Shown here: in pieces, positions 1 through 8,950 of the stretch | How positions within the stretch are numbered: the first letter of the stretch is position 1 | Layout of the letters: each line of letters starts with the position of its first letter | Assembly (NCBI RefSeq): GCF_000159135.1 | Contig: NZ_GG667522.1 | Location: 113,382-149,475, forward strand | Direction of reading: 5' to 3' | DNA from: Corynebacterium striatum ATCC 6940 | Lineage (GTDB): Bacteria > Actinomycetota > Actinomycetes > Mycobacteriales > Mycobacteriaceae | Length of the DNA stretch: 36,094 nucleotides | Made by a program: the position numbers and the translations under genes | Notes under the pieces: model-generated | Databases searched by the model: none | Told to the model about the DNA's origin: nothing | The model's input: the letters and a program-made list of their open reading frames with translations, nothing else

Positions 1-294
1 AGACCGCTAATTTTCCCCTGCTTAGTCGTTGCCATCCTTATGGCTTGCGTCTGGCTCATGTTCAGGTTGAATAGCATAAATAAAAAGCTGGATGAAAACT
101 TTCCTGACTCCTCTACAGCGGGCAAGCTTCGTTACGGATTGTTCTACTACGACCCCACAGATACCCGCGCGATGGTGCCCCTTCCCAGCGGTTCTTCCCA
201 ATTCAACTTTGGGCAGAAAACGGCCTGGTTTATCCTCGCAGGTCTCCTAGTACCGCCAGTCCTTATTATCATTCTTCTCAACGTCGCAACCTAA
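1..294 (+). CDS. Partial small membrane protein, DUF5808-like (5' end outside window)
   Basis: The frame is open from the first base of the window, so the true start lies upstream; an internal ATG at 40 falls inside a hydrophobic segment and is probably not the start. About 97 residues are visible. A hydrophobic segment at the left edge is followed by a polar stretch (LNSINKKLDENF), then the segment GLFYYDPTDTRAMVP, which resembles the short conserved core of DUF5808 proteins (tyrosines followed by a proline and aspartates). A second membrane segment ends the protein (TAWFILAGLLVPPVLIIILL). The function of this family is not known. The gene ends in TAA at 292-294 and runs into a strong hairpin shared with the convergent gene. 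The family call rests on one motif and is tentative; that it is a real membrane protein is more secure. Confidence 0.6.
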   Translation, partial: RPLIFPCLVVAILMACVWLMFRLNSINKKLDENFPDSSTAGKLRYGLFYYDPTDTRAMVPLPSGSSQFNFGQKTAWFILAGLLVPPVLIIILLNVAT

Positions 295-308
295 AACGCC
301 CATAGAAA

Positions 309-364
309 AATCCGCCTTCCTGCGCTGCGTGGTTGTATACACGGTGCAGGGAGGCGGATTGCTT
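309..364. terminator. Bidirectional terminator between convergent genes
   Basis: Arms of 15 nt at 309-323 and 346-360 pair with only one G·U, around a 22-nt loop, and are followed by GCTTTT on the plus strand; on the minus strand the stem is followed by TTTTTC. It lies between the converging genes ending at 294 (plus) and 378 (minus), so it can serve both. Confidence 0.8.
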
Positions 365-377
365 TTAAGCGAGTTTC

Positions 378-704
378 TTAGGACTCGACCTTGTACTCGG
401 CCATGCGGTCCCACTCGGTCTTCCCGTCGATGTGGACGTTGATGATTTCCGGGGTCTCCAGCAAGTACTTCGGGAACTCCTCGCAGGAGCGCTTAAAGTG
501 CTCGCCCTGGACATGATCCACGTCCTTGCCATCAGCATAAGCCTCAACGAGGAGGAAGCGCTGACGGTCCTCCGGATCACGGTACCAATCAAAGTTCAGG
601 CAACCCGACTCCGCATTACAAGCCTGGGTGTACCAGTCGATCTCCTCGAGGAAGGTCTCTGCATATTCGGGCTTTACGTGGAATTTTACGTTAATCAAAA
701 TCAT
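378..704 (-). CDS. Antibiotic biosynthesis monooxygenase (ABM/YgiN-like) family protein
   Basis: A 108-residue protein beginning MILINVKFHVKPEYAETF, with the ABM ferredoxin-like fold pattern: an opening beta strand, a helix containing E..DWYTQA, GCLNFDWYRDPEDR, a strand FLLVEAYADG and the terminal block HF. These small dimeric proteins include quinol monooxygenases (YgiN) and other cofactor-free oxygenases; the substrate cannot be told from sequence. An in-frame ATG exists at 713, but a TAAGAT hexamer (712-717, minus) ends exactly 7 nt before the ATG at 704, which fits a leaderless transcript starting there and gives the usual family length. It is probably a single-gene transcript ending at the shared terminator. 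The family call is firm; the reaction is unknown. Confidence 0.8.
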   Translation of the reverse strand: MILINVKFHVKPEYAETFLEEIDWYTQACNAESGCLNFDWYRDPEDRQRFLLVEAYADGKDVDHVQGEHFKRSCEEFPKYLLETPEIINVHIDGKTEWDRMAEYKVES

Positions 705-825
705 GGGGACCATCTTACGTACCCGGAAACTACGCCGCCATGCTCCCGTCATGACCTGCCTTTCTGCTCCGCGCAGTGGGTCGGATCAGTGCACCCGTCG
801 TCCTTAGTAGATAAAGAAGCAAAGA

Positions 826-1377
826 CTAGTTAAAGAAGTACTCCGCAACGTAGACGTTCGAGCCGTCGAAGCTGGTGGCCACGCCAAAGTGCTTGCTAGG
901 TCCCGGGGTAACTGGGACGTCGCGGTTGAGCCAGTTGAGGCGGTCTTGTGCTTCCTGGATGCTCAGGCGGTAGACGTTGCCGCTGCCCTCGTTGAGGTGG
1001 GTGCGGCCATCACCGGCATTGCCGTGGAAGGTCAGCGTTCCCGCTGCGCCGTGATCAGCCCACTCCTGCGCGATGTTTCGCGCGTTGCCGTCTTCAACAT
1101 GGCCCTGCTTGCGCAGGTGCGCGTTCGTGGCGCTAACCAGCTGGTGGGCCACCTCAGGGGCTGGCTGCTTGATAAACGGCGGCAGCTGAATGTTGAACTG
1201 CTTGGCGAGGTCGTATGCCTGTGCAGGCAGCTCAATTTGCGAGCTACCCGCTGGCAGCTGGGAGGAAAGCTCTTGGACCTGTGGCGGGAGCTGAACCTGT
1301 GCCTGGGCTGGCACCAGCCCACCCATGGTCAAGGCAAGTGCGGCTGTAACGGGGAGGATGCGGCGCGAGATGTTCAT
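826..1377 (-). CDS. Secreted CAP/SCP-like small protein
   Basis: This 183-residue protein has a clear signal peptide: MNISRR, a hydrophobic core (ILPVTAALALTMGGLV) and an AQA-type cleavage site near residue 27. A region rich in Gln and Pro follows (LPPQVQELSSQLPAG, FNIQLPPFIKQPAP). The C-terminal half reads like a shrunken CAP (cysteine-rich secretory/SCP/PR1) domain: NAHLRKQGH, AQEWADHGAAGTLTFHG, then a closing GVATSFDGSNVYVAEYFF that matches the final strands of CAP proteins. Corynebacteria carry several such proteins in the envelope; their activity is mostly unknown. Translation is taken from the ATG at 1377 with GGAGG just upstream, although the spacer is only 2 nt. A GTG three codons earlier is the alternative. 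The fold assignment is inference from pattern. Confidence 0.65.
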   Translation of the reverse strand: MNISRRILPVTAALALTMGGLVPAQAQVQLPPQVQELSSQLPAGSSQIELPAQAYDLAKQFNIQLPPFIKQPAPEVAHQLVSATNAHLRKQGHVEDGNARNIAQEWADHGAAGTLTFHGNAGDGRTHLNEGSGNVYRLSIQEAQDRLNWLNRDVPVTPGPSKHFGVATSFDGSNVYVAEYFFN

Positions 1378-1502
1378 GACCTCCACCGTGCCACAGCTAC
1401 GCGGTATGAGGACACCGCATTGAACGCTGTTCGGCAGATCGCAACCGCATCGTTATACGGCAGGGGGAGGCATGCTTGACGACGCCCCGCTTGCCCAAAG
1501 GC

Positions 1503-3362
1503 TTATCCCTCCAGCTTTTCACCGAGTTCCAGCCACTCCATTTCCAGCTCCTCGCGCTGCGCGGTGATGTCTTTGAGCTGCGCATCTAGCTTGGTGAGCT
1601 GCTCGGTATCGAGTACCGTCGCAGCGGCAACTTCTGCCATGGTCGCACTCACTTTCTCCGCTTGCTCGTCGAGCTTGGACATCTTGCGTTCCAGTGCGTT
1701 CATCTTCTTGGTCAGCTCGCGTTCTTCCTGCGAGCTCAGGCGCTTTGGCGCCGCGGTGCCAGTGCCGCCGGCTCCGTCGCCCTTGGTCTTGGCCGTATCG
1801 GCAGCAGTTCCGTCCGCGTTCTTACCGCCCAGGTTCAGGACACCGGAATTCTGGGCGGCGTCGAGCTGGGCGCGGCGGCGCAGGTATTCGTCGATTCCTC
1901 CCGGTAGGTTAGTCAGCTTGCCGTCGCCGAACAGCGCATAGGTGTTGTCGGCGATCCTTTCTACGAGGTAGCGGTCGTGCGAGATGACCACCATCGTTCC
2001 GGGCCACGAGTCTAGAAGCGACTCGAGCTCCTGAAGGGTATCAATGTCCAGGTCATTGGTTGGCTCGTCCAGCAGAAGAACATTTGGCTCGGCCATGAGC
2101 ACGCGGGTCAACTGCAGGCGGCGGCGCTCGCCACCGGACAGGTCACCCACCGGGGTGCGCTGGCGTTTGGCAGAGAAGCCGAGGCGCTCAGCCAGCTGCG
2201 AGGCGCTCAGCTCCTTCTTGCCGAGGTGGACGTAGGTAGCGACGTCTTCGACGGCGTCGATAAGCCGGCGTTGCGGATCAAGGTCGTCGAGTTCCTGGCG
2301 CAACCAACCCAGGCGCACCGTCTGCCCCTCAATGCGCTTGCCTGCCGTGAGCGGGTGCTCCCCTGCCAAAGCGCGCAGCAGAGTGGTCTTGCCGGAACCG
2401 TTAACGCCAACAAGGCCAATGCGCTCGCCCGGCGCGAGGCGCCAGGTCAGATGGTCTACCAGCACACGGCCGTCGGGGGTTGCCACGGTCGCGTCCTCGA
2501 GTTCGATAACCACGCGGCCTTGGCGCTGCTTGGAAAAGGCCATGAGCTCAACCTTGTTGCGCGGCGCGGGGACGTCCGCGATGAGGGCCTCGGCGGCCTC
2601 AATGCGATAACGCGGCTTGGAGGTACGAGCCGGCGCACCTCGGCGCAGCCAGGCCAGCTCCTTGCGGGCGAGATTCTGGCGGCGCTGTTCCATGGCGTCG
2701 GCCTGGCGGGCGCGCTCGGCGCGGGCATAGATCCAGTCGTTGTAACCGCCCTCGTAGGGGTCGACCACGCCGTCGTGCACTTCCCAGGTGGTGGTGGCGA
2801 CGGTATCCAGGAACCAGCGGTCGTGAGTGACCACCACGACGGCAATCTTGCGGCCCAGCAGGTGCTGCGCAAGCCACTGCACGCCCTCGACGTCGAGGTG
2901 GTTGGTCGGCTCGTCGAGTACCACGAGGTCGAGTTCCTGTACGAGCGCTGCGGCTAGATTCACGCGGCGGCGCTCACCACCCGAGAGCGAGCCCACTTGG
3001 GTCTCTAGGCCGAGTTCCACAATTCCGAGGCCCCCCAGGACGTCGCGTACCTTGGCGTTGGAGGCCCACTCAAAGGTTTCGAGGCCGAGCGGTTCGATGA
3101 TGACCTGGGCGATGGTCAGGGCGTCGTCAAGCTCAAAGCGTTGCGTCACCACAGCCATGCGTAGATCGGAGTTGTGGGAAACGCGCCCCTCGTCTGGCGG
3201 CTCGATGCCAGTCAAGACCTCTAGAAGCGTGGTCTTACCGCCGCCGTTAACGCCAACGATTCCGATTCGGTCACCGGATTGCACGCCGAGTGATACCCCA
3301 TCAAGGAGAGTCTGGAGGCCGAAAGATTTGGATACGTTTTCCAAGTTAATAAGGTTCGCCAT
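1503..3362 (-). CDS. uup: ABC-F family ATPase, Uup-like
   Basis: A 619-residue soluble protein with two ABC ATPase domains and no membrane segments. Domain 1 has Walker A GVNGGGKTT (near residue 38), signature LSGGE and Walker B LVVLDEPTNHLD. Domain 2 has GVNGSGKTT, LSGGERRRLQLTR and LLLDEPTNDLD. The linker of about 80 residues between them is the ABC-F hallmark. The C-terminus (after about 520) carries a low-complexity Gly/Ala/Thr stretch and then a predicted coiled coil (LERKMSKLDEQAEK ... TKLDAQLKDITAQ), as in Uup. ABC-F proteins act on ribosomes, and Uup is also linked to genome stability. A TAAGAT hexamer at 3374-3379 lies 11 nt before the start, implying a very short leader. It diverges from the AztD-like gene. 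Uup versus another ABC-F subfamily is not certain. Confidence 0.85.
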   Translation of the reverse strand: MANLINLENVSKSFGLQTLLDGVSLGVQSGDRIGIVGVNGGGKTTLLEVLTGIEPPDEGRVSHNSDLRMAVVTQRFELDDALTIAQVIIEPLGLETFEWASNAKVRDVLGGLGIVELGLETQVGSLSGGERRRVNLAAALVQELDLVVLDEPTNHLDVEGVQWLAQHLLGRKIAVVVVTHDRWFLDTVATTTWEVHDGVVDPYEGGYNDWIYARAERARQADAMEQRRQNLARKELAWLRRGAPARTSKPRYRIEAAEALIADVPAPRNKVELMAFSKQRQGRVVIELEDATVATPDGRVLVDHLTWRLAPGERIGLVGVNGSGKTTLLRALAGEHPLTAGKRIEGQTVRLGWLRQELDDLDPQRRLIDAVEDVATYVHLGKKELSASQLAERLGFSAKRQRTPVGDLSGGERRRLQLTRVLMAEPNVLLLDEPTNDLDIDTLQELESLLDSWPGTMVVISHDRYLVERIADNTYALFGDGKLTNLPGGIDEYLRRRAQLDAAQNSGVLNLGGKNADGTAADTAKTKGDGAGGTGTAAPKRLSSQEERELTKKMNALERKMSKLDEQAEKVSATMAEVAAATVLDTEQLTKLDAQLKDITAQREELEMEWLELGEKLEG

Positions 3363-3422
3363 AACGTTGTCCCATCTTAATGCCTAGACCGGAGTACCCC
3401 CTCATTTCCGCGAGTATTGCAA

Positions 3423-3438
3423 ATGAATATCGTTCTAA
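3423..3438. promoter_or_regulatory. Candidate Zur (zinc uptake regulator) operator
   Basis: Read on the minus strand this 16-mer is TTAGAACGATATTCAT. It matches 13 of 16 positions of the actinobacterial Zur-type pattern TGAAAACGATTTTCAT, which I quote from memory. It lies 15 nt before the start of the AztD-like lipoprotein, between a TTGCAA (3417-3422) that could be a -35 and a TAGCCT (3440-3445) that could be a -10, so a bound repressor would block RNA polymerase. The zinc theme of the downstream gene supports the call. It is inference from a single site. Confidence 0.5.
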
Positions 3439-3453
3439 ATAGCCTTAAGTGTT

Positions 3454-4746
3454 ATGAAGAAATCTGCGCTTTCAATTCTCGCCGCTGTCTCCGCGACCGC
3501 GCTTCTTGTCACTTCCTGCTCCAAGCCAGCTGACGAGGCTGCTCCGGCAACCTCCGCTGCGGAGGAGGCTCACGATCATGAGCACGAGGGACATGACCAC
3601 TCCCACGACGGCATGGAAGCCAGCGAGGGCGAGACTGAGGTTGCCCAGCTGCCTAATCGCGTCGTTCTCTCCCACGAGGGTGGCCTGAAGACCTACGATG
3701 CCAAGACCGGCAAGGTCATCGCGGAAGAGGATATGCCTGCGTTCCTGCGCCTGTCTAACGCTGGCGATGACCGTCACGTCATGGTGACCAAGGGCGACAA
3801 GTTCCTCACCTTCGACACCGGCCTCATCACCAAGCCGCACGGCGATCACAACCACTACTACACCGCTGAGCCAAAGCTTGACGACGCCGAGTACAAGGCA
3901 CCGCACGCAGGCCACGTGGTTCACCACGACGGCTTCACCGCGCTCTTCTCCGATGGTGACGGCACCGCACAGGTCGTACCAACCGACCAGATTGCTGATC
4001 CAAAGGACGTTAAGACCTTCGAGTCCGGCGAGGCTCACCACGGTGTGGCTGTTCCGCTCAAGGATGGCTCCGTCGTTATGACCAAGGGCACCGAGGACGA
4101 GCGCCACACCATTCAGCACCTGGACAAGGATGGCAAGGTCCTGACCGAGACCACCAAGTGCCCTGGCGTCCACGGTGAGGCTACCGCTGGTAACGGAAAG
4201 CTCTTCTTCGGCTGTGAGGACGGCCCTGTCGTCTTCGACGGCAAGGAGTTCCATAAGATCGACGTTTCTTCCTACGCTGGCAAGGACGGCTACCAGCGCT
4301 CCGGTAACTCCGCTGGTTCCGAAGAGTCTGACATCATCCTCGCTGATAATAAGACTGAGAAGGACGCCGAGTTCGAGCGCCCAACATCTGTCTCCCTCAT
4401 CAACACCGAGGACTACTCCGCCAAGAAGGTTGAGCTTGGATCTTCTTACTGGTTCCGTTCCCTGGCCCGCGGCCCGCTGGGCGAGGCACTGGTTCTGACC
4501 TACGACGGCAAGCTCAACGTCATCGATCCGGAATCCGGCAAGGTCACCAAGAAGATCGACGCTATCTCCGAGTGGCGCGAGAACGAAGAGTGGCAGCTGC
4601 CTGGACCGATCCTGAAGTCCGTTGACGGCTACGCTTACGTCACCGACGCCAACAAAAAGGAGCTCGTTGTCATCGACCTGTTCGAGGGCAAGGAGATCAA
4701 CCGCTTCAAGCTGGACATCAAGCCGACCGAGATGGCTGTCCTCTAA
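3454..4746 (+). CDS. aztD: Lipoprotein resembling zinc metallochaperone AztD
   Basis: A 430-residue exported lipoprotein: MKKSALSIL signal, lipobox LVTSC with Cys22 as the lipidated residue. A short acidic linker leads to a histidine-rich metal-binding loop at about 40-51 (HDHEHEGHDHSH). The remainder is a repeated beta-rich pattern (VVLSHEGGLKTYDAKTGKV, LNVIDPESGKV, ELVVIDLFEGKEI) typical of a propeller of seven or so blades, with further histidine clusters (KPHGDHNHYY, APHAGHVVHHDG, GEAHHGV). AztD proteins bind zinc outside the membrane and hand it to the solute-binding protein AztC. No aztA/B/C genes are in this window. A Zur-like box overlaps the promoter, consistent with zinc repression. 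The start is close to the probable transcription start (TAGCCT ends 8 nt upstream), so the mRNA may be leaderless. The gene ends at a strong hairpin. Confidence 0.8.
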   Translation: MKKSALSILAAVSATALLVTSCSKPADEAAPATSAAEEAHDHEHEGHDHSHDGMEASEGETEVAQLPNRVVLSHEGGLKTYDAKTGKVIAEEDMPAFLRLSNAGDDRHVMVTKGDKFLTFDTGLITKPHGDHNHYYTAEPKLDDAEYKAPHAGHVVHHDGFTALFSDGDGTAQVVPTDQIADPKDVKTFESGEAHHGVAVPLKDGSVVMTKGTEDERHTIQHLDKDGKVLTETTKCPGVHGEATAGNGKLFFGCEDGPVVFDGKEFHKIDVSSYAGKDGYQRSGNSAGSEESDIILADNKTEKDAEFERPTSVSLINTEDYSAKKVELGSSYWFRSLARGPLGEALVLTYDGKLNVIDPESGKVTKKIDAISEWRENEEWQLPGPILKSVDGYAYVTDANKKELVVIDLFEGKEINRFKLDIKPTEMAVL

Positions 4747-4783
4747 GGTTGCGCTGTAGAGCCCCCTCCGCTCTAGCTAGGAA

Positions 4784-4825
4784 ATAGACAAAGGCACCGT
4801 TCAATGGGACGGTGCCTTTGTCTAT
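4784..4825. terminator. Bidirectional terminator (perfect 17-bp stem)
   Basis: Arms at 4784-4800 and 4809-4825 are perfect inverted repeats (ATAGACAAAGGCACCGT) around an 8-nt loop, between the converging aztD-like gene and ispE. The A/T-rich outer bases supply a short U-rich tail in either direction. Confidence 0.85.
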
Positions 4826-4849
4826 CTCAGTCGATCTCAAGTGGGCTAA

Positions 4850-5794
4850 TCAGCCCAGCATCTCGATACCTGGGGCCGGCGAGTGCGTGACAATGCCGCG
4901 GGTGCCCTTGTTGTCAAACATGACTTGCGCAACCACTTCTCCGGCGGTCTCCTCATCCTCGCAGAGGAAGGCACAGGTGGGGCCGGAACCGGAGACAATC
5001 CCGGCCAGTGCACCGGCGGCCTTGCCAGTGTCGAGAATCTTACGCAGGTCTGGCCGCAGGGACACGGCGGCGGCCTGGAGGTCGTTGCGCAGCGCAGCCG
5101 CCAGCTGTTGCGGCTGACCACTCATCAACGCCTGGGCTACCGCTGATGTATCCATCGCAGGGGTGCTACCCTTCCCCGCCGCGCGCAGCTCATCGATCTT
5201 GTGGAAGACCGCCGGCGTCGATAAGCCCTCGGCGTTGGTGATAATCGCCCACGTGTAGGTGCCGCGGGTCATCATGGGTGCTAGCTGCTCGCCGCGCCCA
5301 GTGCCCAAGGCGGTGCCGCCCATGAGCGTGAAAGGCACGTCGGAGCCCAGCTCGGCGGCCAGCTCGTAAAGCTTGTCCTCGCTGAGCTCACAAAAGTCTG
5401 CGAAAGCTTGCGCAGCTAAGCGCAGGGCCGCAGCGGCGTTCGCCGAGCCGCCAGCCATGCCGCCTGCGGCAGGAATTCCCTTCTGCAGGTGCAGCGTCAC
5501 GCGCGGCAGAGCCACCTGCCGGTCGGCTCGCACAGCGCGGGCCACCACCTCGACAGCGCGCCAGGCCAGGTTGGACTCATCTTCCGGTACGCCGGCAGCA
5601 TAGGTGCCGCTGGCGTGCAGCGCGGCAACAACTGGGCCGGTGGTCGGTTCGTCGGCGTGAACCTCAAGAGAGACCTCGTCGCTGATATCGAGGGACTGAA
5701 ACACCGTTGCCAGCTCGTGGAAGCCATCGTCGCGAACTGCCTCGACCCCGAGGTGCAAGTTTACTTTCGCGTGGGCGCGTGCTCTCAGAATCAC
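4850..5794 (-). CDS. ispE: 4-diphosphocytidyl-2-C-methyl-D-erythritol kinase
   Basis: IspE phosphorylates CDP-methylerythritol in the MEP pathway, which supplies isoprenoids for polyprenyl-phosphate carriers and menaquinone. The 314-residue protein is a GHMP kinase: N-terminal [11 protein letters not shown] with the conserved Lys10, a glycine-rich phosphate loop at about 106-119 ([16 protein letters not shown]), the acidic motif [12 protein letters not shown] with Asp152, and a C-terminal SGSGPTCAF. It starts with GTG at 5792-5794, overlapping the rsmA stop by 4 nt (GTGA), so translation is coupled to rsmA. The rsmA-ispE pairing is conserved in corynebacteria and mycobacteria. The alanine-rich middle is slightly longer than in E. 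coli IspE. Confidence 0.95.
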   Translation of the reverse strand: MILRARAHAKVNLHLGVEAVRDDGFHELATVFQSLDISDEVSLEVHADEPTTGPVVAALHASGTYAAGVPEDESNLAWRAVEVVARAVRADRQVALPRVTLHLQKGIPAAGGMAGGSANAAAALRLAAQAFADFCELSEDKLYELAAELGSDVPFTLMGGTALGTGRGEQLAPMMTRGTYTWAIITNAEGLSTPAVFHKIDELRAAGKGSTPAMDTSAVAQALMSGQPQQLAAALRNDLQAAAVSLRPDLRKILDTGKAAGALAGIVSGSGPTCAFLCEDEETAGEVVAQVMFDNKGTRGIVTHSPAPGIEMLG

Positions 5795-6645
5795 TTGATA
5801 CCTGCCAAACGCACGAAGTCTTCTACCGCGAGCTTCTCGCCGCGCAACCGTGGGTCAATGCCCGCCGCCACGAGGGCTTCCTCCGCCGCCGGGCCGCCGC
5901 CAAAGTGGCCGGACAAAGCCGCGCGAAGGGTCTTGCGGCGTTGGGCGAAGGCGGCGTCGACAAGCGGGAAAACTGCCTTACGCGTCGCATCGTCGATAGG
6001 CCACGGGGCGTCCTGGAAGCAATCGATGCGAACCAAACCGGACTCGATGTTGGGTGCGGGCCAGAAGACGTTCTTGCCGATGGTTCCCGCCTGGCGGACG
6101 GTGCCGTAGAAGGAGGCCTTCACGGAGGGCACACCGTAGACCTTGTTACCGGGCTTCGCGGCGAGGCGCTCAGCGACCTCCAGCTGCACCATCACCAGCA
6201 CGCGTCGAATGGTGGGATACAGCTCCAGCAGGTGCAGCAAAACCGGAACTGCAACGTTATAAGGCAGGTTCGCCACAAGGGCCGTGGGTTCTCCCAGCTC
6301 TCCCGGCGCGATGCGCAACGCATCCTTTTCGATGAGGCGGAGGTTGCCCGCCTGCTCCGGCGCGCGCTCAGCAATGGTGTCCGGCAGCTGCGCCGCTAGG
6401 CGCGGATCGATCTCCACCACGGTGAGGTCATCGACTGCTTCCAGCAGGCCCAAGGTCAAAGACCCCAGGCCAGGTCCTACCTCAACCACGCGGTCGTCGC
6501 GCTGTAAGTCTGCTGCGGCAACGATGCGGCGGATAGTGTTTGGGTCGTGCAGGAAGTTCTGACCAAGCTTCTTGGTGGGGGTTACATCCAGCTTCTCGGC
6601 CAGTTGGCGAATTTCCACGGGTCCGAGCAGTTTGGGTTCAGTCAT
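5791..6645 (-). CDS. rsmA: 16S rRNA (adenine1518-N6/adenine1519-N6)-dimethyltransferase
   Basis: RsmA (KsgA) dimethylates two adjacent adenines in helix 45 of 16S rRNA, a late 30S maturation step. The 284-residue protein shows [10 protein letters not shown] near 25-34, the SAM-binding motif [11 protein letters not shown] at about 54-64, VVEIDPRL (acidic residue contacting SAM ribose) and the catalytic NLPYN at 126-130. The C-terminal helical domain includes [19 protein letters not shown] hexamer at 6653-6658 (minus) ends exactly 7 nt before the ATG, which supports this start and a leaderless transcript independent of rpf2. It is translationally coupled to ispE. Confidence 0.96.
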   Translation of the reverse strand: MTEPKLLGPVEIRQLAEKLDVTPTKKLGQNFLHDPNTIRRIVAAADLQRDDRVVEVGPGLGSLTLGLLEAVDDLTVVEIDPRLAAQLPDTIAERAPEQAGNLRLIEKDALRIAPGELGEPTALVANLPYNVAVPVLLHLLELYPTIRRVLVMVQLEVAERLAAKPGNKVYGVPSVKASFYGTVRQAGTIGKNVFWPAPNIESGLVRIDCFQDAPWPIDDATRKAVFPLVDAAFAQRRKTLRAALSGHFGGGPAAEEALVAAGIDPRLRGEKLAVEDFVRLAGIK

Positions 6646-6652
6646 GCAATTC

Positions 6653-6658
6653 AGAGTA
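6653..6658 (-). promoter_or_regulatory. -10 element of leaderless rsmA promoter
   Basis: TACTCT on the minus strand fits the corynebacterial TAnnnT consensus and leaves a 7-nt gap to the rsmA ATG, placing the transcription start at or next to the A of the start codon. Confidence 0.6.
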
Positions 6659-6675
6659 GTTCACAAAATCAGAAA

Positions 6676-6693
6676 AGCCCGCATAAGCGGGCT
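6676..6693 (-). terminator. rpf2 terminator
   Basis: A perfect 7-bp GC-rich stem (AGCCCGC/GCGGGCT) with a 4-nt loop is followed on the minus strand by TTTTCTG. It sits 63 nt past the rpf2 stop, so it should end the rpf2 message before rsmA. Confidence 0.8.
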
Positions 6694-6756
6694 GTTTCAG
6701 GAAAGCGATTCAGGTCTAGCTGCGGTGGCCAAATTCGGCCTGGCGCAGAAGGGCGT

Positions 6757-7905
<1,149 letters not shown>

Positions 7906-7923
7906 TCAAAACGAATGATGTCT

Positions 7924-7969
7924 CGCGCTAGGCCCTCAGGCGTGGGGCCAACCATGGGACGGTAGCGCG
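7924..7969 (-). promoter_or_regulatory. Structured hairpin in the rpf2 5' leader
   Basis: On the minus strand CGCGCTA (7963-7969) pairs with TAGCGCG (7924-7930), and inside it GGCCC (7945-7949) pairs with GGGCC (7931-7935) around a 9-nt loop, leaving a 13-nt bulge on one side. The two stems stack directly on the 3' side. The element ends 27 nt before the rpf2 ATG and has no U-tract, so it is not a simple terminator. I cannot assign it to a known riboswitch class. Confidence 0.45.
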
Positions 7970-8099
7970 TTGAGCAAATCTTCAATAACAATACGATAAC
8001 AGCAGCGTCCAGTCGAGAGCGATTCCTTTCGCCACGCCACTTGGAACACTACCGCAACACCCAACACGTGTTTTACGGTTGACCAGGACAAATACTAAA

Positions 8100-8115
8100 T
8101 ATGACGATCGTCACA
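8100..8115. promoter_or_regulatory. Candidate GlxR (CRP-type, cAMP) binding site
   Basis: TATGACGATCGTCACA differs from the GlxR consensus TGTGA-N6-TCACA at one position. It overlaps the tatD stop codon and lies 204 nt upstream of the rpf2 start. GlxR control of rpf2 is established in C. glutamicum; this site is the obvious counterpart. Confidence 0.65.
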
Positions 8116-8926
8116 AACCAAACACGGAGTTGAACGTCTGGTTAACTTCCGTAACCAAATCCTCCACATCCATGCCCCGCGCTTCCGCAATGCAGTTATA
8201 CGTATGACCGATGAAGGTCGGCTCGTTGCGCGCACCGCGGAAGGGCTCGGGAGTCATATACGGAGCATCCGTCTCCACGAGTAGCTGCCCCGCCGGAGCA
8301 ATAGCCGCCGCCTGACGCAACTCCTCGTTGCGCTTGAACGTCACGTTGCCGGCAAAGGAGAGAACCCAACCGCGTGCCAGGGCCTCCTTCGCCACGTCCA
8401 ACGGTGAGGAGAAGCAATGGAGCATGACATTCTCGGCGTCGCCAAGCACACGCAGAAGCTCCACATCCGCCTCACGATTGTGGATCATGAGGACCTTGCC
8501 CGCCTCCTTGGCCAAATCCATGTGCCAGCGCAGCGCCTCCTCCTGGACGTCAAGGGGTGCGGTGGACTCTGGCTCGTGCTTAATCCAATAGGTATCGAGG
8601 CCGGTCTCCCCGATTGCCACGCAGCGTGGGTCCGCAGCCATTTCCTCCAGCCGCTTCCGCGCCGCGGCATCGAGTGTGTCAGCCTTGGTGGGATGGATGG
8701 CGCAGGCTGCCCACACGTTGGGGAACTCATGTGCCGCTTGGAGCGCACGCTCGGCCTCTTCCAAACCATCACCTACCGTAACCATGCGCGACACCCCTGC
8801 AGCACCGGCGCGGGACACGATGTCGGCGGCTGGGTCCTTGCAGGAGGCTAGGTGCGTATGGGCGTCGACAAGCTGCGACAAGCCTTCTGCTGGAACAGGG
8901 ACTGGGCGTGGCTTCTTTTTAGACAT
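8111..8926 (-). CDS. tatD: TatD family metal-dependent hydrolase/deoxyribonuclease
   Basis: A 271-residue TIM-barrel hydrolase. Metal ligands are visible in DAHTHL (Asp21, His23, His25), the glutamate of IGETGLDTYW, IHNREAD, the histidine of LHCFSSP and ETDAPYMTPEPF. TatD proteins are 3'-5' exonucleases acting in DNA repair and turnover. The start is the ATG at 8926 (MSKKKPRPVP): an open frame continues upstream but is not family-like, and TACAAT (8934-8939, minus) ends exactly 7 nt before this ATG. It sits between metG/transporter and rpf2 as in mycobacteria, and shares a 24-nt divergent promoter region with the acetyltransferase at 8951. Confidence 0.92.
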   Translation of the reverse strand: MSKKKPRPVPVPAEGLSQLVDAHTHLASCKDPAADIVSRAGAAGVSRMVTVGDGLEEAERALQAAHEFPNVWAACAIHPTKADTLDAAARKRLEEMAADPRCVAIGETGLDTYWIKHEPESTAPLDVQEEALRWHMDLAKEAGKVLMIHNREADVELLRVLGDAENVMLHCFSSPLDVAKEALARGWVLSFAGNVTFKRNEELRQAAAIAPAGQLLVETDAPYMTPEPFRGARNEPTFIGHTYNCIAEARGMDVEDLVTEVNQTFNSVFGL

Positions 8927-8933
8927 GTACGCA

Positions 8934-8943
8934 ATTGTAATCT
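8934..8943. promoter_or_regulatory. Overlapping divergent -10 elements (tatD and acetyltransferase)
   Basis: TACAAT on the minus strand (8934-8939) and TAATCT on the plus strand (8938-8943) overlap by 2 nt. Each ends exactly 7 nt before its own ATG (8926 and 8951). Both messages should be leaderless and the two polymerases cannot bind at once. Confidence 0.6.
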
Positions 8944-8950
8944 GGAACGC

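Noticed and set aside
2226..2957. Open frame of 243 codons on the plus strand
   Set aside because: Antisense to the ABC-F ATPase, with no ribosome site or domain.
3472..4254. Open frame of 260 codons on the minus strand
   Set aside because: Antisense to the AztD-like lipoprotein; hydrophobic valine/leucine runs arise from the reverse of GAC/GAG-rich codons.
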